DNA of 64,000 nucleotides from Tritonibacter scottomollicae (GTDB taxonomy: Bacteria; Pseudomonadota; Alphaproteobacteria; Rhodobacterales; Rhodobacteraceae), in the NCBI RefSeq assembly GCF_003003215.1, contig NZ_PVUF01000001.1, forward strand, positions 62,001-126,000, in the 5' to 3' direction. The notes below the pieces were generated by a model that was not told the origin of the DNA, did not search any database, and saw only the letters and a list, made by a program, of their open reading frames with translations. Positions 45,762 through 54,569 of the stretch are shown here, one piece after another (the stretch's first letter is position 1; every line of letters starts with the position of its first letter). Made by a program: the position numbers and the translations under genes.

Positions 45762-47086
45762 GCCATGTCTTTCCCCGTCACAGCACATCCGACCTGCCCA
45801 CCGCCGTCGCGGGCGAGGGCTGCTACCTCATTGACGCCAATGGCAAACGCTACTTTGATGGCTCTGGCGGCGCGGCGGTCTCCTGTCTGGGGCATTCCGA
45901 TGCTGCGGTGATCGAAGCGGTCAAGGCGCAGGTTGAGACGCTGGCCTTCGCTCACACCGGATTTATGACATCGCAGCCGGCAGAGGCTTTGGCGGATCTG
46001 TTGATCTCCAACGCGCCCGGCACGCTGGACCGGGTCTATTTTGTCTCCGGCGGGTCGGAGGCCACGGAGGCGGCGATCAAGCTTGCCCGCCAGTATCATC
46101 TCGAACGGGGGGAGCCGCAGCGCCGTCATCTGATTGCGCGGCGGCAGAGCTATCATGGCAACACGCTTGGTGCGCTGGCGGCGGGGGGCAATGCGTGGCG
46201 ACGGCAGCAATTTGATCCGCTGCTGATCGGTGTGTCGCATATCGCGCCCTGTTATGAATATGTGGACCGCACCGAGGGCGAGAGCCGCTTTGACTACGGT
46301 CAACGGGTTGCCAATGAACTGGAGGCAGAAATCCTGCGGCTGGGGCCGGAGACGGTCATGGCCTTCATGGCGGAACCGGTGGTCGGGGCGACCCTGGGTG
46401 CGGTGCCGGCGGTCGACGGCTATTTCAAGCGTATCCGCGAGATCTGCGATCAATACGGCGTGTTGCTGATCTTGGATGAGGTGATGTGTGGCATGGGACG
46501 CACCGGGCACCTGTTTGCCTGCGAGGCGGATGGGGTCGCGCCAGATATCCTCTGCATCGCCAAGGGGCTTGGCGCGGGCTACCAGCCCATCGGGGCGATG
46601 CTGTGTTCGGCGGAGATCTACGATGCCATCGCGAGTGGCTCGGGGTTCTTCCAGCATGGTCACACCTATATCGGTCATCCGGTGGCGACTGCGGCAGGGC
46701 TGGCGGTGGTGACCCAGATGCAGGAACGCGATCTGGTTGCCCGCTGCGCCCGCATGGGTGAGGTGCTGCAGGCGGCTCTGGTCGACCGGTTTGGTCAGCA
46801 CCCGCATGTTGGGGATATCCGGGGCCGCGGCCTGTTCCGTGGTTTGGAACTGGTGGCGGACCGCGACGACAAAACCCCGTTTGATCCTGCGCGGGGCTTG
46901 GCCGCGCGTGTGAAAAATGCAGCGCTGGAAGCCGGTTTGATCTGTTATCCGATGGCTGGCACGCGGGATGGTCGCAACGGGGATCATATCCTCCTGGCGC
47001 CGCCGTTCATTCTCAGTGAGGCGCAGGTCGGCGAATTGACCGATAAGCTGTCAGATGCGCTTGGTCGGGCCTTGTCAGCAGGGTGA
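45758..47086 (+). CDS. Class III aminotransferase, BKACE partner
   Basis: A 442-residue PLP enzyme of the aspartate aminotransferase superfamily, class III. FVSGGSEATEAAIKLARQYH, LLILDEVMCGMGRTGHLFAC and the lysine in DILCIAKGLGAGYQPIGAML are visible; the YHGNTLGALA loop is typical. Translational coupling to BKACE suggests it makes the beta-keto acid from a beta-amino acid. The acceptor and donor are unknown. It resembles the omega-amino acid/putrescine branch rather than Tpa, and is about 25 residues shorter than the nearby Tpa. Confidence 0.88.
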   Translation: MSHVFPRHSTSDLPTAVAGEGCYLIDANGKRYFDGSGGAAVSCLGHSDAAVIEAVKAQVETLAFAHTGFMTSQPAEALADLLISNAPGTLDRVYFVSGGSEATEAAIKLARQYHLERGEPQRRHLIARRQSYHGNTLGALAAGGNAWRRQQFDPLLIGVSHIAPCYEYVDRTEGESRFDYGQRVANELEAEILRLGPETVMAFMAEPVVGATLGAVPAVDGYFKRIREICDQYGVLLILDEVMCGMGRTGHLFACEADGVAPDILCIAKGLGAGYQPIGAMLCSAEIYDAIASGSGFFQHGHTYIGHPVATAAGLAVVTQMQERDLVARCARMGEVLQAALVDRFGQHPHVGDIRGRGLFRGLELVADRDDKTPFDPARGLAARVKNAALEAGLICYPMAGTRDGRNGDHILLAPPFILSEAQVGELTDKLSDALGRALSAG

Positions 47087-47259
47087 GGCCATTGTGCGAC
47101 CTCTGAGCAGGGAGGGCCAAGTACGCAGGTGAAGGCAGGGCTGGATTGTACTTGCAACGCTGGCAACCATTGCACCTTGGCGGGCCTTGGTTTCAATATG
47201 CGGCCAAAGCGGAATGCGCCACCGGTCACGGTCGGGGCGAGAGCAAAAGGACGATGATC

Positions 47260-48309
47260 ATGAGCCAATATTCACAAACGCCCGGAGCCAATATTGCAGA
47301 GGTGATCTGTGATCTGCGCAGCGACACCGTGACCCGCCCGGATGCCGCCATGCGCGCGGCGATGGCGGCAGCAGAGGTCGGTGATGACGTTTATGGCGAG
47401 GATCCAAACGTCAATCGGCTGGAGGCAGCTCTGGCCGAACGCTCCGGCAAGGAGGCGGCGCTGTTCCTGCCCACCGGCACCCAGAGCAACCTTGTCGCCC
47501 TGCTGGCCCATTGCGGGCGCGGCGAGGAGATCCTCACCGGGCGCGGCTATCATGTCTACAAATACGAGGCCGGCGGCGCCTCGGCGCTGGGCGGGATCGT
47601 GCTGGATCCTCTTGGAGTGTCCGAGGATGGCGGTCTGCGCCCGGCGGATATTGCAGCGGCGGTGAAAGAAGATGATTCCCATCATCCGATCACCCGTCTG
47701 CTGTCGCTGGAAAACACCCACAACGGCAAGGCGGTGTCTCTGGCGCGGCTGGATGAGTGCATCGCACCGGCGCGGGCTGCCGGGCTGTCGGTGCATCTGG
47801 ACGGTGCGCGGGTGTTCAACGCGGCGACAGCATTGGGCTGTGAGCTGACGGAGATCGCCGGGCGCTTTGATACGGTCTCGATCTGTCTCTCGAAAGGGCT
47901 GGGCGCTCCGGTGGGCTCGGTTCTGGTGGGGCCTGCGGATCTGATCGACCGGGCCCGCCGCTGGCGCAAGATGGTCGGCGGCGGCATGCGGCAGGCCGGT
48001 GTTCTGGCCGCAGCAGGGCTGCATGCGTTGGACCATAACGTGGCGCGACTTGCCGAAGACCATGCCCGGGCCGAGGCCCTGGCCTCCGCCCTGCGCGACC
48101 TCGGGGCAGGATCTGTGGAGCAGGATACCAACATGGTGTTCTTCACGCCCGCAACGGGCGAGAATGCCGCGCTTGGCATGGCGCTGGCCAAACAGGGCGT
48201 TGTGATCTCCGCCGGGGGCACGGGGGCAATCCGCATGGTGCTGCACAAGGATGTCACCGACGACGGGTTTGCCGCCACTCTTGCAGGGCTGAAGGCGCAT
48301 CTCAGCTGA
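47260..48309 (+). CDS. Low-specificity L-threonine aldolase (LtaE-like)
   Basis: A 349-residue fold-type I PLP enzyme. DLRSDTVTRPDAAMRAAMAA at the N-terminus, VGDDVYGEDPNVNRLEAALA, FLPTGTQSNLVALLAHCGRG and the PLP lysine in VSICLSKGLGAPVGSVLVG match threonine aldolases. It cleaves L-threonine and related beta-hydroxy amino acids to glycine and an aldehyde. The ATG at 47260 is favoured over 47254 because AAGG then lies nine bases upstream. It is 173 bases after the aminotransferase and may be a separate unit. Confidence 0.9.
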   Translation: MSQYSQTPGANIAEVICDLRSDTVTRPDAAMRAAMAAAEVGDDVYGEDPNVNRLEAALAERSGKEAALFLPTGTQSNLVALLAHCGRGEEILTGRGYHVYKYEAGGASALGGIVLDPLGVSEDGGLRPADIAAAVKEDDSHHPITRLLSLENTHNGKAVSLARLDECIAPARAAGLSVHLDGARVFNAATALGCELTEIAGRFDTVSICLSKGLGAPVGSVLVGPADLIDRARRWRKMVGGGMRQAGVLAAAGLHALDHNVARLAEDHARAEALASALRDLGAGSVEQDTNMVFFTPATGENAALGMALAKQGVVISAGGTGAIRMVLHKDVTDDGFAATLAGLKAHLS

Positions 48310-48332
48310 GGTTTTGCGAGCTGTGATGGGGA

Positions 48333-48438
48333 GGGGCTCCCGCCCCCGGTTGATGCAGCACAGCTGCCCCGCCCGGCGTTGGGCCGGGCGCCGCGCCTGT
48401 GGCGCGGCGCGCATCGCGTGCCCCTTGGGCACGCGATG
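48333..48438. repeat. Composite intergenic palindromic repeat
   Basis: In order: GAGGGGCTCCCGCCCCC, CAGCACAGCTGCCCC, CGTTGGGCC, a 10-bp inverted repeat (48388-48397 and 48401-48410) and a 12-bp inverted repeat (48412-48423 and 48427-48438). It occupies the convergent gap 48310-48525 between the aldolase and recR genes. The CAGCACAGCTGCCC block also occurs at 16714. Confidence 0.75.
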
Positions 48439-48525
48439 CCACCCCCAAGGAGGTGAGATCGCCAGATCGAAAACGCGCGGGAGCGTCTCCTCAGCCTGAG
48501 CCACATACGGCCCGGGGGCAGTTGC

Positions 48526-49125
48526 CTAGATTTCCTTGCGCGCCCTGAGGGCTGCGGAAATCGTTCCGTCATCGAGGTAGTCCAGCTCGCCGCCGATCGG
48601 CACGCCCTGCGCCAGCGAGGTCAGCTTCACCCGTCCTTCCAGCTGGTCGACGATGTAATGCGCCGTGGTCTGACCGTCGATGGTGGCATTGAGCGCCAGG
48701 ATCACCTCGCTCACCGCTTCGGTTGCCACCCTGTCCACCAGCCGCGGGATGCGCAGATCTTCCGGCCCCACCGCGTCCAGCGCCGAGAGCGTGCCGCCCA
48801 GTACGTGATAGCGGCCCTTGAACACACCGGCGCGCTCCATAGCCCAGAGATCGGCCACATCCTCCACCACGCACAGCTCGCCATTGGCGCGGGTCTCATC
48901 CTCGCAGAGCGCACAGATGTCGCTGGTGCCCACATTGCCGCAGTTCAGACACTCGCGCGCGGTCTCCGCCACCCGGCTCATGGCGTCTGCCAGCGGTGTC
49001 AGCACCAGCGCGCGCTTGCGGATCAGATGCAGCACCGCGCGCCGGGCGGAACGCGGTCCCAGCCCCGGCATCTTTGCCATCAGGGCGATCAACGCCTCGA
49101 TATCACTCACGTCATGCTCGGCCAT
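48526..49125 (-). CDS. recR: Recombination mediator RecR
   Basis: A 199-residue protein. The helix-hairpin-helix [18 protein letters not shown], the four-Cys zinc finger [16 protein letters not shown] and the Toprim domain ([40 protein letters not shown]) are in RecR order. It loads RecA on SSB-coated gaps with RecO/RecF. AGGA precedes the ATG at 49125. It follows ybaB in the same direction with a terminator between, the usual ybaB-recR neighbourhood. Confidence 0.96.
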   Translation of the reverse strand: MAEHDVSDIEALIALMAKMPGLGPRSARRAVLHLIRKRALVLTPLADAMSRVAETARECLNCGNVGTSDICALCEDETRANGELCVVEDVADLWAMERAGVFKGRYHVLGGTLSALDAVGPEDLRIPRLVDRVATEAVSEVILALNATIDGQTTAHYIVDQLEGRVKLTSLAQGVPIGGELDYLDDGTISAALRARKEI

Positions 49126-49227
49126 GGAATTGTCCTGTTCTTCTTATGTTCGAGTAGGGTGCATCATCGGCCAAAGTGCAAGCTCCATGTCGCATGCGCC
49201 CCGCGGATCACATGGGTCTATCACATG

Positions 49228-49254
49228 AAAAAAGGCGACCCAAAGGCCGCCTTT
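49228..49254 (-). terminator. Terminator after ybaB
   Basis: AAAGGCG (49231-49237) pairs with CGCCTTT (49248-49254); on the minus strand the stem runs into six T residues, 22 bases past the ybaB stop and before recR. Confidence 0.78.
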
Positions 49255-49275
49255 CGTTCGTCTGAGCGCAGCGGA

Positions 49276-49620
49276 TCAGAACGGCAGCTTCATGTCCTTG
49301 GGCAGGCCGAGGCCTTCGGACAGCTTGGTCATCTCATCCTGCGCGCGTTCGGCCGCCTTGGCCTGCGCGTCCTTCACCGCGGCGAGGATCAGGTCCTCGA
49401 CCACTTCCTTGTCGTCGCCGTTGAAGATCGACGGGTCGATGTCGAGCGATTTCAGATCGCCCTTCGCGGATGCGGTTGCCTTCACAAGGCCCGCGCCCGC
49501 TTCGCCCACCACCATGATGTTATGCAGCTCGTCTTGCATTTCACCCATCTTGGATTGCATTTCCTGGGCTTTTTTCATCATCCCGGCCATATCGCCGAGG
49601 CCACCTAGGCCTTTGAACAT
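49276..49620 (-). CDS. ybaB: YbaB/EbfC family nucleoid-associated protein
   Basis: A 114-residue protein starting MFKGLGGLGDMAGMMKKAQE, with the coiled-coil MQSKMGEMQDEL and the strand region VVGEAGAGLVKATASAKGDL typical of YbaB. It binds DNA as a dimer with tweezer-like helices. AGGAG lies ten bases upstream of the ATG. Commonly it sits directly between dnaX and recR; here two unrelated genes separate it from dnaX. Confidence 0.95.
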   Translation of the reverse strand: MFKGLGGLGDMAGMMKKAQEMQSKMGEMQDELHNIMVVGEAGAGLVKATASAKGDLKSLDIDPSIFNGDDKEVVEDLILAAVKDAQAKAAERAQDEMTKLSEGLGLPKDMKLPF

Positions 49621-49730
49621 ATCCTATCACTCCTGATGTCAGGTCTGCCCTGTTAGATACGTGCGCCACCCCGCGCAGGCAAGGGCAAAGCCCAAATGCA
49701 GGCTGCAAACCGCAGTCCAATTGGGCCGGT

Positions 49731-50666
49731 TCAGCTCATGGGCGTGCGAAACCGGCTGCGATACGCCCCGGGGGTGAGGCCGGTGATGGATCTGAAGGCG
49801 CGGGCAAAGGCCGGCACATCGCGGTAGCCCACGTCCCAGGCGATCTGGGCGATGCTGGCCTGGCTGCGCTCCAGCGCGCCGCGTGCCTTCTCCACGCGCA
49901 ACGCTTGCAGGTAGCTCGCGGGCGGGGTGCCGGTGGCGGCAGTGAACCGCCGCACGAAGGAGCGTTCCGACAGGCCGGCCACAGTCGCCAGCACTGGTAC
50001 CGTGAGCGCGATGCCAAACTGTTGATCCATATGCCGCTGCGCCAGCAGCACCGCCGCGTCCCCGTGCTGACGGGGTGGGGCGAAGGTGGAATAGGCCCGT
50101 TGTTCCCGCCCGCCGGGGTCGACCAGCAGATGCCGCGCCAGACGCGAGACCATCTCGGCCCCGTACCAGCGTCCGGTCAGATGCAGGCCGAGGTCGGTCC
50201 AGGCCATCAATCCGCCAGCGGTGATCACGTCGTGGTCGTCCACGAGGATATGCTCCGGTGCGAGGCGCACATCCGGGAAGCATTGGCGAAACTCCTCCTC
50301 CAGCGCCCAATGGGTGGTCGTGGGGCGCTGGGACAGAAGCCCCGCCTGACCCAGCCAGAATGCCCCCGCGCAGACCGAACAGGCCAGCGCCCCCTGCGCG
50401 TGCTGGTGCACGGCCCAGGCGACCAGCGGATGATCGGGCACGGGCCGTGTGCCTTCGATGGAGGGGGCGAATACGAAAGCCGCCACTGGCGCCTGCGGCA
50501 GCGCGTCCGGTCCAAGAACGCGCACATCCAGCGGTGTGCATGTGGGATCCAGTCTTGGAACCAGCGCAAAGAGATCCTGCAGTCCCCAGAGCGCCGCGCG
50601 CTGCGCACCGGGCGCGTCCAGCAGGATGATCGGCAGGTTTGGCGTATTCTGCATAGTGTTAGGCAT
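49731..50666 (-). CDS. GlxA-like AraC family regulator with DJ-1/PfpI domain
   Basis: A 311-residue regulator. Residues about 10-180 form a DJ-1/PfpI-like domain including ACSVCAGAFWLGQAGLL (the nucleophile-elbow position is Cys) and DDHDVITAGGLMAWTDLGLH; residues about 215-308 are an AraC HTH (LSERSFVRRFTAATGTPPAS, ARGALERSQASIAQIAWDVG). GlxA-type proteins bind small ligands. The start is uncertain (ATG 50666, ATG 50654 or TTG 50675); no ribosome site is clear. It is divergent from a cysteine hydrolase and probably regulates it. Confidence 0.85.
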   Translation of the reverse strand: MPNTMQNTPNLPIILLDAPGAQRAALWGLQDLFALVPRLDPTCTPLDVRVLGPDALPQAPVAAFVFAPSIEGTRPVPDHPLVAWAVHQHAQGALACSVCAGAFWLGQAGLLSQRPTTTHWALEEEFRQCFPDVRLAPEHILVDDHDVITAGGLMAWTDLGLHLTGRWYGAEMVSRLARHLLVDPGGREQRAYSTFAPPRQHGDAAVLLAQRHMDQQFGIALTVPVLATVAGLSERSFVRRFTAATGTPPASYLQALRVEKARGALERSQASIAQIAWDVGYRDVPAFARAFRSITGLTPGAYRSRFRTPMS

Positions 50667-50736
50667 ATGCGCCAAGTGCAGCGGCAGTCAACCTGCGCCA
50701 ATCTCGCCGGGACAGATCAGACAAAGGAGTATGACC

Positions 50737-51282
50737 ATGCCAAGGACGGCACTGATCCTGGTGGATATCCAGAACGATTATTTCCCCGGTGGCGACTGGG
50801 AGCTGCACAAGATGGACGCGGCCAGCGCCAATGCGGCGCGCCTGCTGGAGGCGGCACGGGTGAACGGTGACCCTGTGGTGCACATCCGGCACGAGAACCC
50901 ATCGTCCGAGGCGCCGTTTTTCCGTCCTGGCACGCCGGGCGCTGAAATCCATGCCTCAGTTGCGCCCATCGAGGGCGAATTGGTGCTGACCAAGCACCGG
51001 CCCAACAGCTTTTATGAGACGGGTCTGCTGGAGCTGCTCCGCGAGGCCGGGGTGGAGGCCGTTACCCTCTGCGGTGCGATGAGCCAGATGTGCATCGACG
51101 CCACCGCCCGGGCAGCGGCGGATCTTGGATTTTCGGTGACCGTGGTCGAGGATGCCTGCGCCGCTCGCGCCATGGAGTTTGGTGGTGTGGCGGTTCCGGC
51201 AGAACAGGTGCATGCCGCGTTCATGGCTCCCCTGGCGATGAGCTATGCGACGGTCACGCAGACAGCCGCCCACCTCGCATAG
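50737..51282 (+). CDS. Cysteine hydrolase, isochorismatase family
   Basis: A 181-residue hydrolase. The catalytic Asp10 is in ALILVDIQNDYF, the Lys in LVLTKHRPNSFYETGL, and the Cys in LCGAMSQMCIDATARAAADL, the triad of isochorismatase-like amidases (nicotinamidase, peroxyureidoacrylate hydrolase etc.). The substrate is not evident. ATG 50737 is favoured because GGAG lies seven bases upstream; ATG 50731 is too close. It is divergent from the GlxA-like regulator and converges on dnaX with a shared terminator. Confidence 0.88.
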   Translation: MPRTALILVDIQNDYFPGGDWELHKMDAASANAARLLEAARVNGDPVVHIRHENPSSEAPFFRPGTPGAEIHASVAPIEGELVLTKHRPNSFYETGLLELLREAGVEAVTLCGAMSQMCIDATARAAADLGFSVTVVEDACAARAMEFGGVAVPAEQVHAAFMAPLAMSYATVTQTAAHLA

Positions 51283-51306
51283 GGCGAGCAGACCGCGGCT
51301 GCCCGT

Positions 51307-51347
51307 TCAGCCCCGCGAAATCTAAGCCGGAGCCTTCGCGGGGCTGA
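51307..51347. terminator. Hairpin between the cysteine hydrolase and dnaX (bidirectional terminator)
   Basis: TCAGCCCCGCGAA (51307-51319) and TTCGCGGGGCTGA (51335-51347) form a perfect 13-bp stem, ending three bases before the dnaX stop. No long T-run follows on either strand, so termination strength is uncertain. Confidence 0.65.
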
Positions 51348-51349
51348 TC

Positions 51350-53173
51350 TCATTCCTCAAACGGGTCCCATTCGTCCTCGACCTCGGGCAGGGCCTCGGC
51401 CTGCACTTCGGCCTCCAGCTCCTCAGGCGTGCGGATCTTGGTGATCTTGGCGCTGGGAAAATTCTTCAGCACTGCCTGCACCAGCGGATGGGCCGAGGCC
51501 TCCTCGCGCAGGGCGTTTTCGGCTGCATCCCGCAGCTCCGCAATGGTCGGCGCGTCGCCGTCCGAGGCGATGGAGACCACCCAGCGGCTGCCGGTCCAGT
51601 TCTGCAGCGCCGTGCCGAGGCGGGCTGCCAGATCTTGCGGAGCCTTCGCAGCAGGGGTGAATTCGATCCGCCCGGGTTGGTAGGACACCAGCCGCACGCC
51701 GCCTTCGACCTCGACAAGCAGTTTCACGTCGCGGTGTTTGCGGATCAGCTCGATCACATGTTCAAAACTCGGATACCGCGCCAATGCACTGTCGAGGCGC
51801 GGGGCCACTGCGGCGGCCTGCCCGCCCCCTGCCGACATGGTATGCCCGCCATTGGGTCCACCGCCGGGGGCGCCCTGCGGCGGGGCGGAGGCGTAAGCCG
51901 GAGCCCCGCCCCCCCCGCCCGCTGCAGGCGACCCCATGCCCTGCATGGGGTGTCCGCCGCCTGGACCCGGCGGCGGAGGCGGCGGTGTATCCTGCAGCTT
52001 GCGCACGAGTTCTTCGGGCGAGGGCAGGTCGGCGACATGGGTCAGGCGGATGATCGCCATCTCTGCCGCCATCATCGCATTGGGTGCGGCGGCGACTTCT
52101 TCCAGCGCCTTCAAGAGCATCTGCCACATGCGCGTCAGTACCCGCATCGGCAGTCGGCTGGCCATGTCCTGACCGCGCGACCGCTCATCCGGGCTTATGG
52201 TTGGATCGTCGGCGGCATCGGGCGTGATCTTCACCACCGAAACCCAATGGGTGATCTCGGCCAGGTCGCGCAGGACCGCCATCGGGTCGGCGCCCTCGGC
52301 ATATTGCCCGGACAGCTCCGTCAGCGCCGCCGCCGCGTCGCCGCGCAGGATCATGTCCATCAGATCCAGCACCCGGCCCCGGTCGGCCAGCCCCAACATC
52401 GCCCGGACCTGCTCCGCCGTCGTCTCACCCGCACCATGGCTGATCGCCTGATCCAGAAGCGAGGTCGCATCGCGGGCCGAGCCTTCGGCGGCGCGGGTGA
52501 TCAGCGCCAGCGCATCCTCGGCGATTTCGGCACTCTCGGCCCCGGCGATCTTGCGCAGCAGCGCGATCATCACCTCCGGCTCGATCCGGCGCAGGTCAAA
52601 CCGCTGACAGCGCGACAGCACCGTCACCGGCACCTTGCGGATCTCGGTGGTGGCAAAGATGAATTTCACATGCGCCGGTGGCTCCTCCAGCGTCTTCAAC
52701 AGCGCGTTGAAGGCGGAGGTCGACAGCATGTGCACCTCATCGATGATGTAGATCTTGTAGCGCGCCGAGGCGGCGCGATAGGCCACACTGTCAATGATCT
52801 CGCGGATGTCGCCAACCCCGGTGCGCGATGCGGCGTCCATCTCCATCACGTCCACATGGCGCCCCTCCATGATCGCCAGGCAATGCTCACATTTGCCGCA
52901 TGGCTCCGTGGTGGGGCCGCCGGTACCGTCCGCGCCGATGCAGTTCATGCCTTTGGCGATGATCCGCGCGGTGGTGGTTTTGCCGGTGCCGCGAATGCCG
53001 GTCATGATGAAGGCCTGAGCGATGCGATCCGCGGCAAAGGCGTTCTTCAGCGTGCGCACCATGGCGTCCTGACCAACCAGATCGGCAAAGGTCTCGGGCC
53101 GGTACTTGCGTGCCAGAACCTGATATTGTCCGCCTTGCGGGGCGGGGGCGGTCTCGGGGCTATGCTCGCTCAT
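51350..53173 (-). CDS. dnaX: DNA polymerase III subunit gamma/tau
   Basis: A 607-residue clamp-loader subunit. Walker A is GIRGTGKTTTARIIAKGMNC, the zinc-binding cysteines are in EPCGKCEHCLAIMEG, Walker B is YIIDEVHMLS and sensor 1 VLSRCQRFDLRRI. A Pro/Gly-rich linker lies at about residues 385-445, followed by a tau-type C-terminal domain ending EVEDEWDPFEE. It loads the beta sliding clamp and links polymerase cores. No A6-G slippery sequence was noticed. It stands near ybaB and recR but is separated by an inserted regulator-hydrolase pair. Confidence 0.95.
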   Translation of the reverse strand: MSEHSPETAPAPQGGQYQVLARKYRPETFADLVGQDAMVRTLKNAFAADRIAQAFIMTGIRGTGKTTTARIIAKGMNCIGADGTGGPTTEPCGKCEHCLAIMEGRHVDVMEMDAASRTGVGDIREIIDSVAYRAASARYKIYIIDEVHMLSTSAFNALLKTLEEPPAHVKFIFATTEIRKVPVTVLSRCQRFDLRRIEPEVMIALLRKIAGAESAEIAEDALALITRAAEGSARDATSLLDQAISHGAGETTAEQVRAMLGLADRGRVLDLMDMILRGDAAAALTELSGQYAEGADPMAVLRDLAEITHWVSVVKITPDAADDPTISPDERSRGQDMASRLPMRVLTRMWQMLLKALEEVAAAPNAMMAAEMAIIRLTHVADLPSPEELVRKLQDTPPPPPPGPGGGHPMQGMGSPAAGGGGGAPAYASAPPQGAPGGGPNGGHTMSAGGGQAAAVAPRLDSALARYPSFEHVIELIRKHRDVKLLVEVEGGVRLVSYQPGRIEFTPAAKAPQDLAARLGTALQNWTGSRWVVSIASDGDAPTIAELRDAAENALREEASAHPLVQAVLKNFPSAKITKIRTPEELEAEVQAEALPEVEDEWDPFEE

Positions 53174-53425
53174 GAGGGCCTTTCGGATGGTCTTTGAGGG
53201 GCGCAGCCCGGATTCGTGGACGGCGCCGAAATGATCCCGTGCAAACTAAGCGGCACCGCGCGCTTCGTCCACCGCTGTTGCGCGGCCTGCGTGTTACAAG
53301 GCGCACACTCAGCAGGGTGAATCCGGCCGCGTGCAAAAAAGGCTACCGATCAGCTGCTTGCCGAGGCTATGGTATCTTGTACTGTATCGCGGGTTTAGGG
53401 TCGCGCCTCCCGGGGGGGAGATTAA

Positions 53426-53956
53426 ATGGTGAGTGCTTCCGAACTGCAGCCGCACCCGGCTGCGCAACCTCTTGTGCTTCATGCGCTGTCGATTGGTGAC
53501 GGCATTCTTGCGCTCAGCCAGGCACCTGGGGCTGGGGGCGATTACGCTGGTGATCTTCGACTGATCGGAGAATGGAAACCCTCGATCGTAATCTCGATGA
53601 CCACCCGCGTGGAGCACGTCATCCTGGGGGTCGAGAATATCGGCAGCGATCTTCAGGGGCTCGGCAGTCGTTGGTTCCACTTGCCTGTGGACGATTTTCA
53701 AACCCCTGGCGACGACATGCAGGATCGCTGGGCCGATGTCAGCGCGTTGGCGCGTCAGGCGATGTCAGGTGGCGGTCGAGTGCTGGTGCATTGCAGGGGC
53801 GGCTGCGGGCGCTCCGGTATGGTTGCCCTGCGATTGATGATCGAGAGCGGGGAGCGCCCGGATGCCGCATTGGCGCGATTGCGGGCGCAGCGCCCCTGCG
53901 CTGTGGAAACCGATGCGCAGTTGATCTGGGCCCAAGAGCTGCGTAGCGCCCCTTAG
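53426..53956 (+). CDS. Dual-specificity/tyrosine phosphatase-like protein
   Basis: A 176-residue protein with the phosphatase signature VHCRGGCGRSG, giving H122-C123-x5-R129, and a general-acid Asp candidate in WFHLPVDDFQTPG. This cysteine-based fold matches cyclin-dependent-kinase-inhibitor-like or atypical dual-specificity phosphatases in bacteria. Substrates could be phosphoproteins, phosphoinositide-like compounds or nucleotides; not predictable. The ATG at 53426 follows GGGGGGAGATTAA, a usable ribosome site. It converges on the DUF1636 gene. Confidence 0.85.
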   Translation: MVSASELQPHPAAQPLVLHALSIGDGILALSQAPGAGGDYAGDLRLIGEWKPSIVISMTTRVEHVILGVENIGSDLQGLGSRWFHLPVDDFQTPGDDMQDRWADVSALARQAMSGGGRVLVHCRGGCGRSGMVALRLMIESGERPDAALARLRAQRPCAVETDAQLIWAQELRSAP

Positions 53957-54037
53957 TCGCGCGATGGCAGCTGTAGCTGATCGGCAGGGCTAGATGTTCG
54001 CGTGGAGCGGCAGGCGCTCTGGCCGGGTCGCGGGAGG

Positions 54038-54436
54038 CTACATCGGTACAATGGTTTCGGCGCGTGTCAGGCTGAGGGGCCGGGCTTCACCAAAGGCGCG
54101 CGGCACCTCTGCCGCACTGCGGGCCGGCAGATCGGCCATGTCCGGCGACAGCATGGCATCGGCAAACCGGTCCAGTGTTTCGGTCTCGGTGCTCGCCGAG
54201 ACATCACAGAACACCCGGATGCGATCATGACTGGCGGCGAACCGCGCCGGACAGGCTTTTTCACAGCCGTCGAGCTGGCTATCGCCCGAAATCTCAAAAT
54301 CGTCACGGGTGACGGCCCGTGCGCGGTCAAGCGCTCCGGCAAGGGCACGCAACATACGCTCTGCCGCCGGGCAGGGGCGGCCCAGATGCATACAGGTTGT
54401 CGCCACAAAATCATGTGTCTGTTCGGGATTTTCCAT
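54038..54436 (-). CDS. DUF1636 metal-binding-type protein under B12 riboswitch control
   Basis: A 132-residue protein of the DUF1636 family, thioredoxin/2Fe-2S-ferredoxin-like in pattern: ATTCMHLGRPCPAAERMLRA near the N-terminus and DGCEKACPARFAA in the middle provide the conserved cysteines, and IRVFCDVSA follows. The family recurs in cobalamin biosynthesis neighbourhoods; its role is unknown. GGAGGGCACTTTG precedes the ATG at 54436. An AdoCbl-type riboswitch lies 133 bases upstream on the same strand, and no other gene follows in this direction, so the gene appears to be its sole target. Confidence 0.82.
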   Translation of the reverse strand: MENPEQTHDFVATTCMHLGRPCPAAERMLRALAGALDRARAVTRDDFEISGDSQLDGCEKACPARFAASHDRIRVFCDVSASTETETLDRFADAMLSPDMADLPARSAAEVPRAFGEARPLSLTRAETIVPM

Positions 54437-54569
54437 CAAAGTGCCCTCCGCACAAAGTATCATGTCGGGGCGGTGCGGCAGGAGAGACCGTTGGCAGCGG
54501 GGATGCAGTGAACCTGCGGCGTGCCATCAGACCTCATCCAGGACACCCCGCCCGGTTTCAGGTTCTTTC

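Noticed and set aside
51350-53173. Programmed frameshift site in dnaX for a short gamma product.
   Set aside because: No A-rich slippery heptamer was noticed between the ATPase and the Pro/Gly-rich linker.
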